Shown one piece after another: positions 24,242 to 35,633 of a stretch of 64,000 bases of DNA (its first letter is position 1; every line of letters starts with the position of its first letter). Below the pieces are notes generated by a model. It saw nothing but the letters and a program-made list of their open reading frames with translations. It was not told where the DNA came from and searched no databases. The stretch comes from Membranipora membranacea (Eukaryota > Bryozoa > Gymnolaemata > Cheilostomatida > Membraniporidae). The translations under genes and the position numbers were made by a program. The stretch covers positions 23,867,387 to 23,931,386 of the forward strand of contig OU612069.1 of assembly GCA_914767715.1 (NCBI GenBank), given 5' to 3'.

Positions 24242-25985
24242 ACATCCCAGTTTTGGCGGCAGCATCATGTGACGGCAAGAATCCCAATTCTGATAAATCA
24301 ACATGAGGAATAATAGAGCAATATCAATTGACCAATAACAGCTTAGCTTGAATTCGCGACATTTGATTTTTGTTTTATTTGCTTTTCAACACAAAAAATG
24401 AAATAAAAACTAGGGATTCGATTTTCAATTTTTTTCTGGAAGCACCAAACAAATAAAAATTCCTGTTCTAATTTTTTGACATACAGTACTAACAATGACA
24501 AAGAAAAATCTATTTGCTAATATTCTTTTTTATCATGAAAAATTGGAGTATTGAATAAGTATGTATTGCAACTTTTGCTTTTTAACAGTTAAAAAATCAA
24601 GAATCAAAAATTGATTTGTTTTTATCTTCTCAATTTTTTTCTCGAATGCTAAAACAGAAAATGTCTATTTTTGGTTTTTAGCATTGGTGCGAGAAAATGG
24701 AAAACAAACAATACTAAGTCCCTTTATAATAGACATAGACCACAATTAATTGGCAGAGGCATAGAAGAACGTGCCCAATTGTTGGAATCTTATGCAAATG
24801 TTTAGTTTTGCTGCCGCTATCTCGATGGCTCAATGATGACGGCCTTCATTGAAACAGTTGCTAATTTGAAGTAAATTTGATTCCTGCTCAGAAGGGATGA
24901 AGTCAAAGTTTAAATTAAAAGAAAATTCAAATGAATCGGTTAACATATAGTGTATTTTTTTCTTTTTCTCCATCGGTAAGATTCACTATACACAATAACT
25001 TTACACTGATAAAAGAGATGACAGACATGTACCAAACATACTCAGACAATTAATGATTCAACTCTCAGTCTCAAATTGTATGAAACTAAGAAAAGATTAT
25101 ATAAGTAGGACTGTAAACTTTTCAGTAACACTGTATAGTGTATACAAGCAAATATGTAATCTGCACCCTTACCAATAGTAAGTGCATGCTGATCAATTAA
25201 GACATCCAATTAGACAATTAATTAATCACAGCAATCAATTAAAACAAAAAAATTACTACAACTCATAACTCTTTTACTAATGGAGATACACACAGCCACC
25301 AGACTTACTCATTTTTTAAACAACTACTATCAAAGCGTTTTAAATCTTGTTAATTATATTACTAGCGTATTTTTTTCTTTTTCTCTCCACTTTTCTTAAT
25401 TTTCAAGTTATTTGTACTGTCACTGCATGAAATACAATCATGAAGATGATTGTAGATTGGCAATAAAAGTACATCCGCACTTCCGTGATGGTGGGTTGAT
25501 TCTGGACATCATCATCTGGCTTCATCGAGTTACATCATGATTGTTACACATATTTTTCCTACTTTTTTCATGTGGGTTTATTGCTGGAGAGAAAATTAAG
25601 AATACTTATATATAGACTGAGCGCAATTGAGTGAAATAAAGGCAAAAGAATCAAATCAATATGTAGATATTTGCAATAGAAATATCTAAAATGCAAAGGG
25701 GCAGTCTGATAGCCTGCGGCTAGAGTGTAGACAGTCCTTCTGTAAAGCCTGAAGGTCAAATACAAGAAACACCAGCATAAGGGTGTGTTAACACATACGC
25801 ACAATGCAACATCAGTCTGTTCTATATACCAATGAGTCAACATATACCTCATAAACCTGGAAATACCAGGATATTGCATTATGGGATATTATCTTATTTA
25901 GTTGTAGCATACTGCATGAGAATAGTCTACTGCTGTTTAACTTTGAAGGACTCCTGGTGGGAATTGAGTATATCGTCTGATAGGG
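24242..25985. other. Stretch with no supported feature
   Basis: AT-rich sequence, with a TATTTTTTTCTTTTTCTC motif seen twice (near 24954 and 25367). No gene recognised. Confidence 0.4.
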
Positions 25986-25989
25986 GCAG

Positions 25990-26365
25990 CTCCAATGAAC
26001 TTGTCTCCACAGGTGTGGGGCACCAAGTCCTTAGAAAGAGGCTTCAATCGTTTCTCAATCTATGACTCAAGAGAGTTAGGCGATGTCCAAGCAAACCTAA
26101 AAACATGTATAACTAGCGTCATGCACGCTGCTCAAAAGTCACAAAGAATTTGCGGTGTCCAACTAAACACCCTGTTCATCATTCTGAGTGGAGCCAGTGG
26201 GAAATTGATGCCACTACAACCTCCCCTGTTGTCAATGGGGAAACAGCATACCAGCGCCTAATGTTAAACAACATCAAAAAAAGTCTTGACCAAGCATTCA
26301 ACTGCTTAGTAAGAAAACCTCCAAGGATCAGTGGTTCAAATTTTAGGAATAGCCTAGTGTTGTGA
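25990..26365 (+). pseudogene. Unrecognised coding-like relic
   Basis: The plus strand reads SLERGFNRFSIYDSREL and, after a frame change near 26150, SPVVNGETAYQRLMLNNIKK and LDQAFNCLVRKPPRISGSNF. Composition looks protein-coding and the frame change suggests decay. No family recognised. It runs directly into the three-unit repeat that starts near 26340. Confidence 0.3.
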
Positions 26366-27690
26366 CCTCAAAAAACCAATGGCCACATTACAAGGTCAGT
26401 TCAACAATACATATTGGTATTAATTTTATCAGTTGATATAGTTTAAGTGCTTAAACGGTGCAAGATGCTGGTAGAGGCATTTCATTATCAACCATTATCA
26501 ACCATTATCAACCATTATCAACCACAGTGGTTGATAATGAAATGCCTCTACCAGCATCTTGCACCGTTTAAGCACTTAAACTACAGTTGATACTGTGATT
26601 TCATTGACTAGACTTAGATCTGGCATTTTGAGAGGGTGCGAAAATACAGGACTGCCAGTCATGACCAAGAAAAAATTAACTCTTTAACATGATGGTTTTA
26701 TTGCAAGGGTCAGGAACCAGCCTCAATATTATATAAATATCTCTTGTAATCTGTTGACCCACTTGATCATATATTCTGTCAGAGGAATTTATTGGCTAAA
26801 AAATGCAGAAAAATTATGTTTGTCATCATGACTATCGGTAAAATAACAGACAACACTACAATACCCTCATGAAAAATACTATCAAATTTGGGAATAACCT
26901 AGTGGCCACATTACAGGGGCATTTCAACAATACATCTTTGTATTAAATTAATAAGTTTAGACTGTGATTTCATTGGCTAGACTGAGTTCTGGCATTTTAA
27001 GAGAGTGTCAAAATACATCATTGCCAGTCGTGACCGAGAAGAAATTGTCCCATTAAAATGATGGTTTAATTGCAGGGATCAGGAGCCAGCGGCAATATTA
27101 TCTCTTGTAATTTGTTGACCCACTTAATCATATTCTGTCAGAGGAATTCATTGGCCAAAAAATCCAAAAAAATTATGTTGGTCATCATGACTATCGGTAA
27201 AATAACAGATAACACTACGATACCCTCTATGAAAAACACGATCAAAATAGAAATAACCTATTGTTGTGACCACAACAAAACCAATGGCCATGCTAAAAGG
27301 TTATTTCAGCAATACATATCGGTTAATAACAGCTGAGACTGTGAGTTCTGGCGTATTGAATGAGTGCCAAATTTCAGGATTGACAGAGAAGACCACGAAA
27401 ACAATTGCCTCTATAATAGGATAGTTTATTTGTTGCCTGAAATCTGTTGACCTGCTGTATCTGGATATTTAGACAAAGGACTTCATCGGTCATGATGATA
27501 AGCAAAATTCCTCTGTATTTTTTGGCAAACAAAGTCCTCTGTCTGAGAAGAGGTAAACACCTGGGGGGAGGGGGCTGGAACAATCAACCTTTGAAAGACA
27601 GAGGACTTGATTGACAAAAAAGGTGCAGAGAAATTTTGCTTGTCATCATGAATATCGGTAAAATAAGTGATGTCCACTCATGGAAAGACT
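26340..27690. repeat. Three diverged tandem units
   Basis: Units start near 26340, 26885 and 27250. Each opens with GGAATARCCTA...TGGCCA..TTACA, then TTTCAACAATACAT, ACTGTGATTTCATTG, TTCTGGCATTTT, TTGCCAGTC-TGACC and TCATCATGACTATCGGTAAA. Unit 1 is longer because it holds the palindromic insertion at 26439-26583. Units 2 and 3 are about 365 and 440 bp. The units are well diverged from each other, so the array is old. No conserved reading frame was seen. Confidence 0.75.
26439..26583. mobile_element. Palindromic MITE, MULE-like (56-bp perfect arms, 9-bp target duplication)
   Basis: Left arm 26439-26494 and right arm 26528-26583 are perfect reverse complements (56 bp), beginning TAGTTTAAGTGCTTAAAC. 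The 33-bp loop is made of a 10-bp repeat (TTATCAACCA). The element is bracketed by CAGTTGATA at 26430-26438 and 26584-26592. Comparison with unit 2 of the host repeat, which runs straight across the site, shows an insertion. Long terminal inverted repeats with a 9-bp target duplication are typical of Mutator-like elements. No transposase is present. Confidence 0.85.
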
Positions 27691-28490
27691 ATCAATTTTT
27701 CCAGTGAGAGAAGGTGATCGCAAACTATTCAATCTATATTCATTACAAAATTTTGTATTACAAGTGAGTCAGGTGTTTGAATTGATAGGTGTGACATTGG
27801 GAAGTAAATATTATCATATATTTATTTATATGAGCAAGCTACTTATCCATGAGATGAGGGATACAAGAGCAGTTCAATGAAGGTCAGGGTATCATCCAAA
27901 AAATCTCGATTGAACATTAATAACATTACACAAGTATCCAGAAGGCTTTACCTGAAAGTATTATGTGTGAACTCCTGACTAGTATATCATAATTTTGATT
28001 GATTGGTTATTTTATTAGTATTTAACCGTAATCAGAGTGTAATCTAGTGTCATGTGTACGCCATGGACATGGATAGGATTATAGAATTTTGTATTACACC
28101 AAATTATTCTACACTCCCTCATTACTTGAATTATTTTGTAACAAGTTTTTTCCAGTGCATTACACCTTAGACGCTTTGGCTCAGGTGAAAGGCAACTTTA
28201 GCTTATACTAACAGTTACTACCACTATTCGATGAGGAATTCTCGTGTTGAGCCTTTTATTCTACACATCCACATCAGTGAGAAACAAAAGTTTCCATTTC
28301 ATTGCATCTCTAGTTCAGTTAAACAATCATTTCACTAAGTCTCACCATATTTTGAAGGGTTTCCAGATATGTACCTCAAAACACTGAAGTGATTTTCATG
28401 TGTCTATGGGTGGATGGGAACGTCCCGTGAATAACAATCCTTTCATAGGTCTTAACTGCCTTGCCCAATAACCGACAGTATGATACTCAC
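27691..28490. other. Stretch with no supported feature
   Basis: No coding or repeat signal recognised. If the exon at 28491-28844 is real, part of this is its downstream intron. Confidence 0.4.
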
Positions 28491-28844
28491 TTTCTTGGAG
28501 AGTTGAGATTTATCCCATGTCATACAATAGTACAGATGTTTTATTATCTGACAGATAGCAATCAGCCGTAGTCTCTGTAGCAGGACAATATTCACCATAA
28601 ACACGCTTGCAGTGTCTATCAGGAAATAATAACTGTTGCGCACCAAGTCCTTTCTAGGAAGAAGTCGAATTCTAAACAAGATTAAAGCGTGTCCGACGAA
28701 GTGGAAGCACTCAAAAAATAAGAAGACATTCATAAGGGCTGTCCACAGTGAAGTGGTAGTCATTGTGTTGATACTTGGTGCAGCTGTTCCATCCAAAATA
28801 GAAAGTACCAAGTTCCAAAACGGCGATTGGATTTTGATTTTTGT
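28491..28844 (-). CDS. Probable exon of a multi-pass membrane protein
   Basis: On the minus strand an acceptor (CTTTTTATCAG) and a GTGAGT donor enclose 354 nt, exactly 118 codons with phase 0 at both ends and no stop. The translation has two long hydrophobic segments (LWTALMNVFLFFECFHFVGH and about FLIDTASVFMVNIVLL) separated by a basic loop (RIRLLPRKDLVRNSYY). A further basic, hydrophobic stretch follows (QRLRLIAICQII). I do not recognise the family, and neighbouring exons were not found. The combination of clean splice sites, open frame and membrane-like composition makes a real exon likely. Confidence 0.6.
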
Positions 28845-30960
28845 CTGATAAAAAGGTTTAATTATACATTATTATATGACAGCGATTGAACCTCCCAAAA
28901 AAGCGGAGATGGGATGTCTGATAGCTGACATTAATTTAATTACGCCTAATACATAACAGGTTTTGTCAAAAGATAAAACTGAGATTGGTCTCTGATTTGA
29001 AGTGGTTGACGCTGTCTGTTATCACTTGCTCTTATCTTCTTGGTTTTATTCTCTCTATGTGAAATCTCCTGAGCCTGAGCTGTGAGAACTTGAGATCTCA
29101 CACAAATATAACCTATAACTTATAACCTATTTGATTAACTGATGTTTTAAGTTCTTTGACGACTAACTGTCCTAGATATACTAGTGCTCTTACTCTACTC
29201 TACTGACACAATGGAGTCAATAGAATAGACTTTTAAGTAGGTCCTATTGTGTATGGACCGAGCTAGATTGGGGGAGGGGGAGGGACTGAGGGAGACTGCA
29301 ATGAAAAGGAATGTAAGTGGAAATAATTGCAATCTCATGATAAAAATAAAGTTTATCTAGAAACTCAATACGACCGATGTTGAATTGCTAAAAGGTACCC
29401 ATAATACTAACAGGGTAGCTTAGTATTCTTAGTATTTTTTGCACTTTTTTCTCCTACCAAGGAGTACTTCTTGCTCCTACTCCAGTAGAATTGTGAACTG
29501 TCAGAAATAAATGATAGCATGTTTGTTATTTGATGCAGTCCTTTCCACAGTCATTTTTATCTCACAGCAAAGGAGATATATGATCAGACGATAAGGAAAT
29601 GTGAGGGATGTTTCGACCCAAACCCCCCCACTTGTAGTGATAATCTAGAATGAACCTGTATAATTGCAAACCTTGATATTCCAAAGACTTGTGTAGGGCA
29701 TTCGCGAATCAAACTTTACATTTTGAATGATGGTGGGTAAAAGTGCTGCATGCGATAACTTTATAATTCATCTTGTTGCATGCAGTGGCCTGTATGATTT
29801 TTTGAACGGACTTGCTCTCATGGAGTTGTTGTTCTTTCAATTTGATGGTTGATGACAAGCTACAGAAGCCAAATCTGATGCAAAGCTGTTGTCCTGTGTC
29901 AATTCGGAAATTCACCTGCTCAGGAAAAGGAGTACACTCATGAGTCACAATAAAATACTGTGTGTACTAGCCAGCTCAGGCATCAAACTATACAATTTAC
30001 ATTTTTAGGTCTCAATTTTCGACAATGGTTAGGTAATAGGTATGGTTATCGGAAATAACTGCTTCTTTGGCAAGCACGTTACATGGTGTTCCGCAATGCA
30101 ATTTATTGAGAGGTGAAAACATGTCCTGATCTCTTCGGGAATTCAAGCTTAATGTTGCATTGTGTATACTGTCAACGCGTCATTACAACTATCAGCATTG
30201 TTTAACAATCTTTTAGCTTTAAATCTTGTATGTAACCCTTGAAGTCCTGTCTGCTTACATTACAGTGAGCAACTAAACTGGGCTGATAGCCTGGTATCTA
30301 CAGGTTGAAACACTTTCAGCGCTGATCTTGTCAATTACATACAAAGTTTTCCATAACTTTTGCACAGCCAGATCATGACATTGTATTTGAGCATGCAGCA
30401 AGTCAGGATGTCAAGATGCTTTGGAATTACAAAAATTGGTATCTCATCATGATGTTCACGTATACTGATTCAGAAACTTGCTAAATCAAATCTAAATTCC
30501 TACCATGGTAAAGTAATCAAGCAACCAGTGATTCTTAACCTCTGCTGACTGTATCAAACCCCTCAGCTTGTTATTATCAAACTCAGATTAGTGATTATAT
30601 TGGGGTATGTTGTAGTGCAGCAGCTGACGATGACTAGCTTCTAGGCTCACGCTCATAATCAAAATCTGAAAGTTGTGTCAATTAACTTGAAGATTTCTGT
30701 TTGGCAGAGCGAATTATGATTTTGAGTCGGCGAAACTTGCCAATCTATAAATACTTCATACTATGTTCTTTCTCTCAATCACCTGTTTTACTGCTGGGTT
30801 AGAAATTACGAGAGGTTGAGGTAACCAATGCTAAAATCCTCAATTTTTTCAATCTCATTACAAATTCTACAAATGGATAATATATACTATTATTGGCAAC
30901 CAAGGTCATCTCACTTGGAATGTTTTGCACTCACACCCAAATCAACTATTATCCATTAGC
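28845..30960. other. Stretch with no firmly supported gene
   Basis: A minus-strand frame at 29709-29948 (DTGQQLCIRFGFCSLSS...) is preceded by a possible acceptor and could be an exon of the same gene as 28491-28844, but nothing confirms it. A short G-rich tract lies near 29271-29285. Confidence 0.3.
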
Positions 30961-30971
30961 TCTCTAACTTT

Positions 30972-32040
30972 TCAGCAGTGTTCTGTATCGACCTGATGGT
31001 GGTCTAACGTGAAGAGAGGGTTGTCAGTTCCCGTCGCAAACATACGGAGGATGCGTGATTTCATGCGCCGATTATATATAGTGTCCATATCATCAAAGGT
31101 ACAGTCCCCCAGTCTACCTGCTAGCTTAATAACATGATTGATGATTTTTGTGCTGGTCTTAGACATGACCATGAATTGTGCTGAGATGGTACATAAAGCA
31201 GCATTCTATGAAGGTTATATATCATTTCTCTCGAATAGGTCTGTAATTCTCAAAAGCAGCTGCTGGAGATGGCATGTGCTGTGCGTACATGGTAAATATC
31301 ACAGGGCTTAGGACACATCCCTGTGGGCTGCCTATAGATGTTGGTAGTGATGACGGCATACGATCTTTAGAGATGAACCGCTGAGATCTTCCTATAAGAA
31401 AGCTGTAGATGGCGTTTATAATGTTATCATCGAGTTGAGCATTCACGAGCCCATCGACCAGTATTCGTGGGTCAAGGGTGTTAAATGCGCTCGTGAAGTC
31501 AATAAATAGGCAGCGTGCATATTTTTTGGCACCGGTATCAAGATGATCAGAGATGATGTCAATGAGGTAAGCCACTGCATCCTCAGTCGATCGCTGAGAC
31601 TGGTAAGCGAATTGGGAACTGTCATGCAATCTAGGTTTGACAAATCTGAGCGGCAAGCAATCAAATGTCTTAGCGATTACTGATGTCAGTGCCACTTGGC
31701 GGTAGTCATCGACCTCTGCTGCACTGGTGGATTTTGGTAAGGGCTTGATGTGGGGAATTTTCCATACAGATGGAAATTCACCTTACATTACAATCTAATT
31801 GACGAGCCCGCACAGTGGTTGACCCAGCGCATATACCCAAACATTCAGTAACTTTCTAAGAATACAGTCAGGCCCTGTGCTTTTGGTACATTTCACTCTC
31901 CTTAGGGCAGTAGTTACCTCCTCATCATCGAAAGTCTGAGCATTGTCTGCTGATGCAGCTGTTATGTTATGAGGTTTGTAGTTCAATAATGAATCTAAAA
32001 CTGAAAATTGTAAGAGTACATGTGTTTCAATTCTTATCAC
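30972..32040 (-). pseudogene. Non-LTR element 3, RT relic (CR1/L2-like)
   Basis: Going down the minus strand: 31795-32040 has VTTALRRVKCTKSTGPDCI (the K..K..GPDGI entry block). 31222-31695 has ALTSVIAKTFDCLPL, SSQFAYQSQRSTEDAVAYLI, CLFIDFTSAFNTLDPRILV and SIGSPQGCVLSPVIFTMYAQ, the standard palm blocks including catalytic D in FIDFTSAFN. The usual YTDD block is missing: sequence jumps to an unrelated frame and then to 30972-31172 (SRILRMFATGTDNPLF), the extreme C-terminus. An internal deletion of the second catalytic motif therefore inactivated the element, along with a break near 31700. Confidence 0.8.
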
Positions 32041-33398
32041 ATGATTTCCAATCTGTTTACTTCAAATGCAATTCAACGCAACAACGCATGTCTTTTAACA
32101 AGCTATATTTATATTTAATGATTCTATGCTATGCTCAATTTAATGCTCCTAGTCTTCATAGTTGAGTTTGATTTCACTTAACATTGACACATTGAAAACT
32201 GCTGAAGTATTTGTATGCAAAAACAAGATTTAAAACTATTTCCTTTTAGGGTGGATTAGCCGAAAGAGTAGGCTGGTGTAGTCTCCCGGTGACTCAAATG
32301 GTAATTTTGCATTGTTCCTGTTGACAGCACCTTTACTGATTTGTCACGGGTGTGGTGTCAGGGTGGTGCTGGGATTAAATTAGAATTTTCATTTAAATCA
32401 ATCAGTTCTCGAGTCTAGGTTAAGTGTACTACTGATGATGTACTGGCTGTTAAATGCATGACTTCGACTCTAGATTAAGTTTACTACTGACGATCTACTG
32501 CCATAGTTGTTGAATATTGTTAATCATGTCTGACATTGTGGTATCCTTATTGACTATGGTGGACAAGTCTTCTGGCTAGTTATCTGCTCCCTGACATAGA
32601 GTGACAAAGCTTCACCATCAGAGCCAATTAAACATTTAAAGTTTGTATACCAGTACATCACTTACTAACTTAATAAGCATAAGTTTTTTGTATCCCAAGA
32701 TCACAATTGAAGAAATTACAGCAAAACTATGGGAATGAGAATATTCACATTAGCGGGAGTTGCCTGACACTCTTCATACACTGGTCAGTAATTTCTCAGC
32801 CAATCAGCGTGCTCAAAAAACTTAACTGGCCAATCATAACAATACTATGATACCACAGCCAGAGCTAATATATCAATAGAGCTTCGAAACTGGGGCGTGG
32901 TCTGGGCGTGTACTATATTATGACCTGAAAAAATAGCACTGTACACTAACTAATGGCAAAAAATGACTCGCTTAGCAAATCTGGTGTATGTTATCTATAA
33001 AGACAATCTGATTCTAACTACAACAATGTGAGCAAGGAGTTGGATGAGTTGATGTGAGTGCAATGGTGTTTGTTTCAGATGACAAAGTTATTTAGGCAAG
33101 AAGTACATGCTAATACCATAGTAATAAGAAAGATGAAAAGTGAGGAGTTATTTTTGATTTATTAAGAGGGACTCTCACGGTGTAATTCCGTCACAACCAG
33201 TCTGCTGGAACAGGGAGGTTGGCAAGCACAACTTTCTGTAGTACAGTTGAATCAACTCCAGTTGTTTAGGCCTTGACCACTCGGGCATTCAACCACTGGA
33301 CTTGCACCAAATACAGATGGCCTGTGGTTGGAAGCATAGTCTAGAGCTGCACATGACCAGAAAAGAAGACTATAAATTTTATTCCTTATTTCTCTCTA
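32041..33398. other. Stretch with no supported gene
   Basis: Nothing recognised. Contains two similar short segments near 32403 and 32463 (GAGTCTAGGTTAAGTGTACTACTGA and a variant). Confidence 0.35.
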
Positions 33399-33400
33399 GG

Positions 33401-33581
33401 CACTCTGGATCTGTTGCAAATGAACTCGAGAATGCGGTGAGATATTCGGCTACCATAGAATTAATACAGATTTCCAATGATGATTTCGATGTACTGAACA
33501 TCCGATACAGGTCTGAGGGATGGAACTCAAAAAACAAGTACAAGATGCCACATAGAATCTCCTACAGATTAGCGACTCAAG
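33401..33581 (+). CDS. Possible exon upstream of the P-element-like piece
   Basis: A TTTCTCTCTAG acceptor and a G|GTAGGA donor bound an open segment reading SGSVANELENAVRYSATIEL and KMPHRISYRLATQ. It is exon-like, but its donor phase (1) does not match the next exon's acceptor phase (0), so another exon would be needed between them, possibly lost to the MITE insertion. Family unknown. Confidence 0.35.
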
Positions 33582-33691
33582 GTAGGAATTATTTCTTACA
33601 AAATGACAGACTAATAAAATATTTAAATGTTTTTATCGACATGCCAGGTTTTTCTTAGGCATGGAAATCCAACAAGCGCTTTAAAGTTATA

Positions 33692-33939
33692 CAGGGGGGT
33701 CTTTCAATTAGAAACAGCCAAAATCACAATTTGATCGCTCACTCCCTGAGTGAGTGATACCTGCTAGGCTCTCACTTTCAGATTGCTCACTCACTTGATG
33801 GAACTATATACATTCAGAGTGAACGATTTGAGAGCGATTTTGTCTAATTGAAAGACCAAGTGAGAGATAATTTTGGAGCGATGTGATAGTGATAACTTGC
33901 TTTAGTAAAGGATCGCTCTCTAATTGAAAGACCCCCCTG
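33692..33939. mobile_element. MITE with CAGGGGGG terminal inverted repeats
   Basis: The left end reads CAGGGGGGTCTTTCAATTAG and the right end is its reverse complement. An extra internal copy of the inner part (TCTAATTGAAAGACC) lies at 33842-33857. Starts of the CAGGGG type are common in hAT elements, but the flanks (AAGTTATA and ATTAGAAA) do not form an 8-bp target duplication, so the class is uncertain. It sits between P-like exons. Confidence 0.7.
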
Positions 33940-33998
33940 ATTAGAAATCTAAATCATAGCTTGAATACATATATCACAGTATTTCTCTGATGTTACAG

Positions 33999-34567
33999 TT
34001 CATCGAACACTGGCTAACTCAATTGGAGGACAAAGTAAATGGTGTCGACATCACGGATGCAGATAGGTCAAAATGTCCGCTTTGCATTCAGACAAGAATC
34101 AGCTGGAGAATCACTTGTAAGTACACTTTACAATGTGATGCAAAATCTGTGATATTGATCAAGATTGTGGAATTCAGGATCTACATAGAATGCCATTTTG
34201 CACATACTTCTTCTCACCTAGTCGGCTGTATCCTTAGCACATACTATATTAGGCTAAATTCAAGTCTAGCTCAACATCTTTACTTTATTATAGACTCCCA
34301 CCTCAAATAACCAAGATTAAGTGTGAGCTATCATTACGTCATTATAATATTCCTACAGGTCACTCCTTCTTAGCGCTCACTAAGGAGTTTTTGACTGAGA
34401 AATCGGTTTGTCAAGATAGCTTGGAGCAGTACTTTGGTCACCAAAGAGCCAAAACTGGCAGTAACAATGCTCCAACTATGAGCGAGTTTCTAAATACAGC
34501 CAGGATACTGACAGTGACACAAGAGGCTGAATGTACTATATCCAAAGGGAACTACACTAAACTTTAA
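33999..34567 (+). pseudogene. P-element-like transposase C-terminal exons
   Basis: Exon 33999-34116 (FIEHWLTQLEDKVNGVDITD ... TRISWRIT) and exon 34359-34567 (HSFLALTKEFLTEKS, SVCQDSLEQYFGHQRAKTGS, NNAPTMSEFLNTAR, ending TAA) join in phase 1 through good GT-AG sites. The L-x-W-E..-F/I-T-x-A, T..GLRIT.HSF and QD.LE.-FG.-R..GG-N-NPT-..F patterns are those of the C-terminal region of P-element/THAP9 transposases. The upstream catalytic part and THAP zinc finger were not found. A few expected residues between KEFLTEKS and VCQD are missing, so it is probably a relic; domestication cannot be excluded. Confidence 0.65.
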
Positions 34568-35378
34568 AAAGACACTATGGTGATCTCTGAAGAGCCAATG
34601 GAGAATGGAAGTTGACAAAGGAAATGAGTCATGAGTTTTTGTTAACCATTGTTGGGCTGAGAATGTAAAGTATTACATAGCAATAGTATTTGAATAAAAT
34701 TGCAGAAGTAAAATTACATAAAAGAGACTTAGAAAAAATTAGATACAGATTTTCCTGAAACCACAAGATCAGTTTGATTCTTTTATTGTAAACTCTGTCT
34801 AAAAACTGACAGAAGGATTTTTTCTTCTTATTGCTGTCTATTTATTGTTTACATTTATTTATAAATGCCACACACCTCACTCTGGAAAACTTTTGCACTA
34901 CCTTATGAAATAAATCAAAGGCTTCAGAACTTGGTATGTTACAATCTACTGTGAGCCTTGTCAGAGTGCAGTATAGAGTCCATGACAAGATCTCTTACGT
35001 TGCAATTACTGCTCACATTGGAAAGAGTGGCAGATGAAAGAGAATCAAGCGCAATGAATAATGTAGAAAGCTGGCTGATACATATGTAAGTGCACCACGA
35101 CCTAGAGGCAAAGAATTTCCCCCTATTAGACTAGCGAGAGAGTTCCCCCTGAGGTAGAGTTGAGTTGAGGTACTGCTTGCTTGCTCAGGATATTTCTGTT
35201 GTGCAGCCTGCAAAATAGACATCTTATATTGGTTTGAGTAAGATTAAAGCCATTAATACACAAATTGGTTTTATCACAATAAGAACTTGTGGTTATGGAG
35301 ACAAACTAAATTTTAACTTAAAGTAAGTTAAGTAAAGTTAAATGTTGCATAGCCGACCTCTGTGCTTCAATTCATAAA
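34568..35378. other. Stretch with no recognised feature
   Basis: AT-rich, with no supported coding signal. Confidence 0.4.
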
Positions 35379-35633
35379 TTAGCCCTTCAAAAGTATTGGG
35401 TTGATATTCCTAAGATCGTTTTGGGTTGTTGATGTGAAAAACTTACGGCTTGCAGCGGGTATAGTCTTCAGCCTCAAAATGTTGAGCGCAATATGCCTTC
35501 TACTGAGCATTCCATTCACGTATGTGTTGACTAGGTCTTGCCTCACGACAGCTTTTAACCAATTCAATCCCCTATAACATTCCAAAAATAGGTGTGAATA
35601 ATCAGGGCCATTGAACATATTAACGTTGAGCAA
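35379..35633 (-). pseudogene. Possible C-terminal end of a non-LTR ORF2
   Basis: The minus-strand frame reads TYVNGMLSRRHIALNILRLK and IPAASRKFFTSTTQNDL before the stop. Basic, K-F-F-T..-x-N-L-rich endings like this close ORF2 of several non-LTR families. No catalytic block is present, so the call is weak. Confidence 0.35.
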
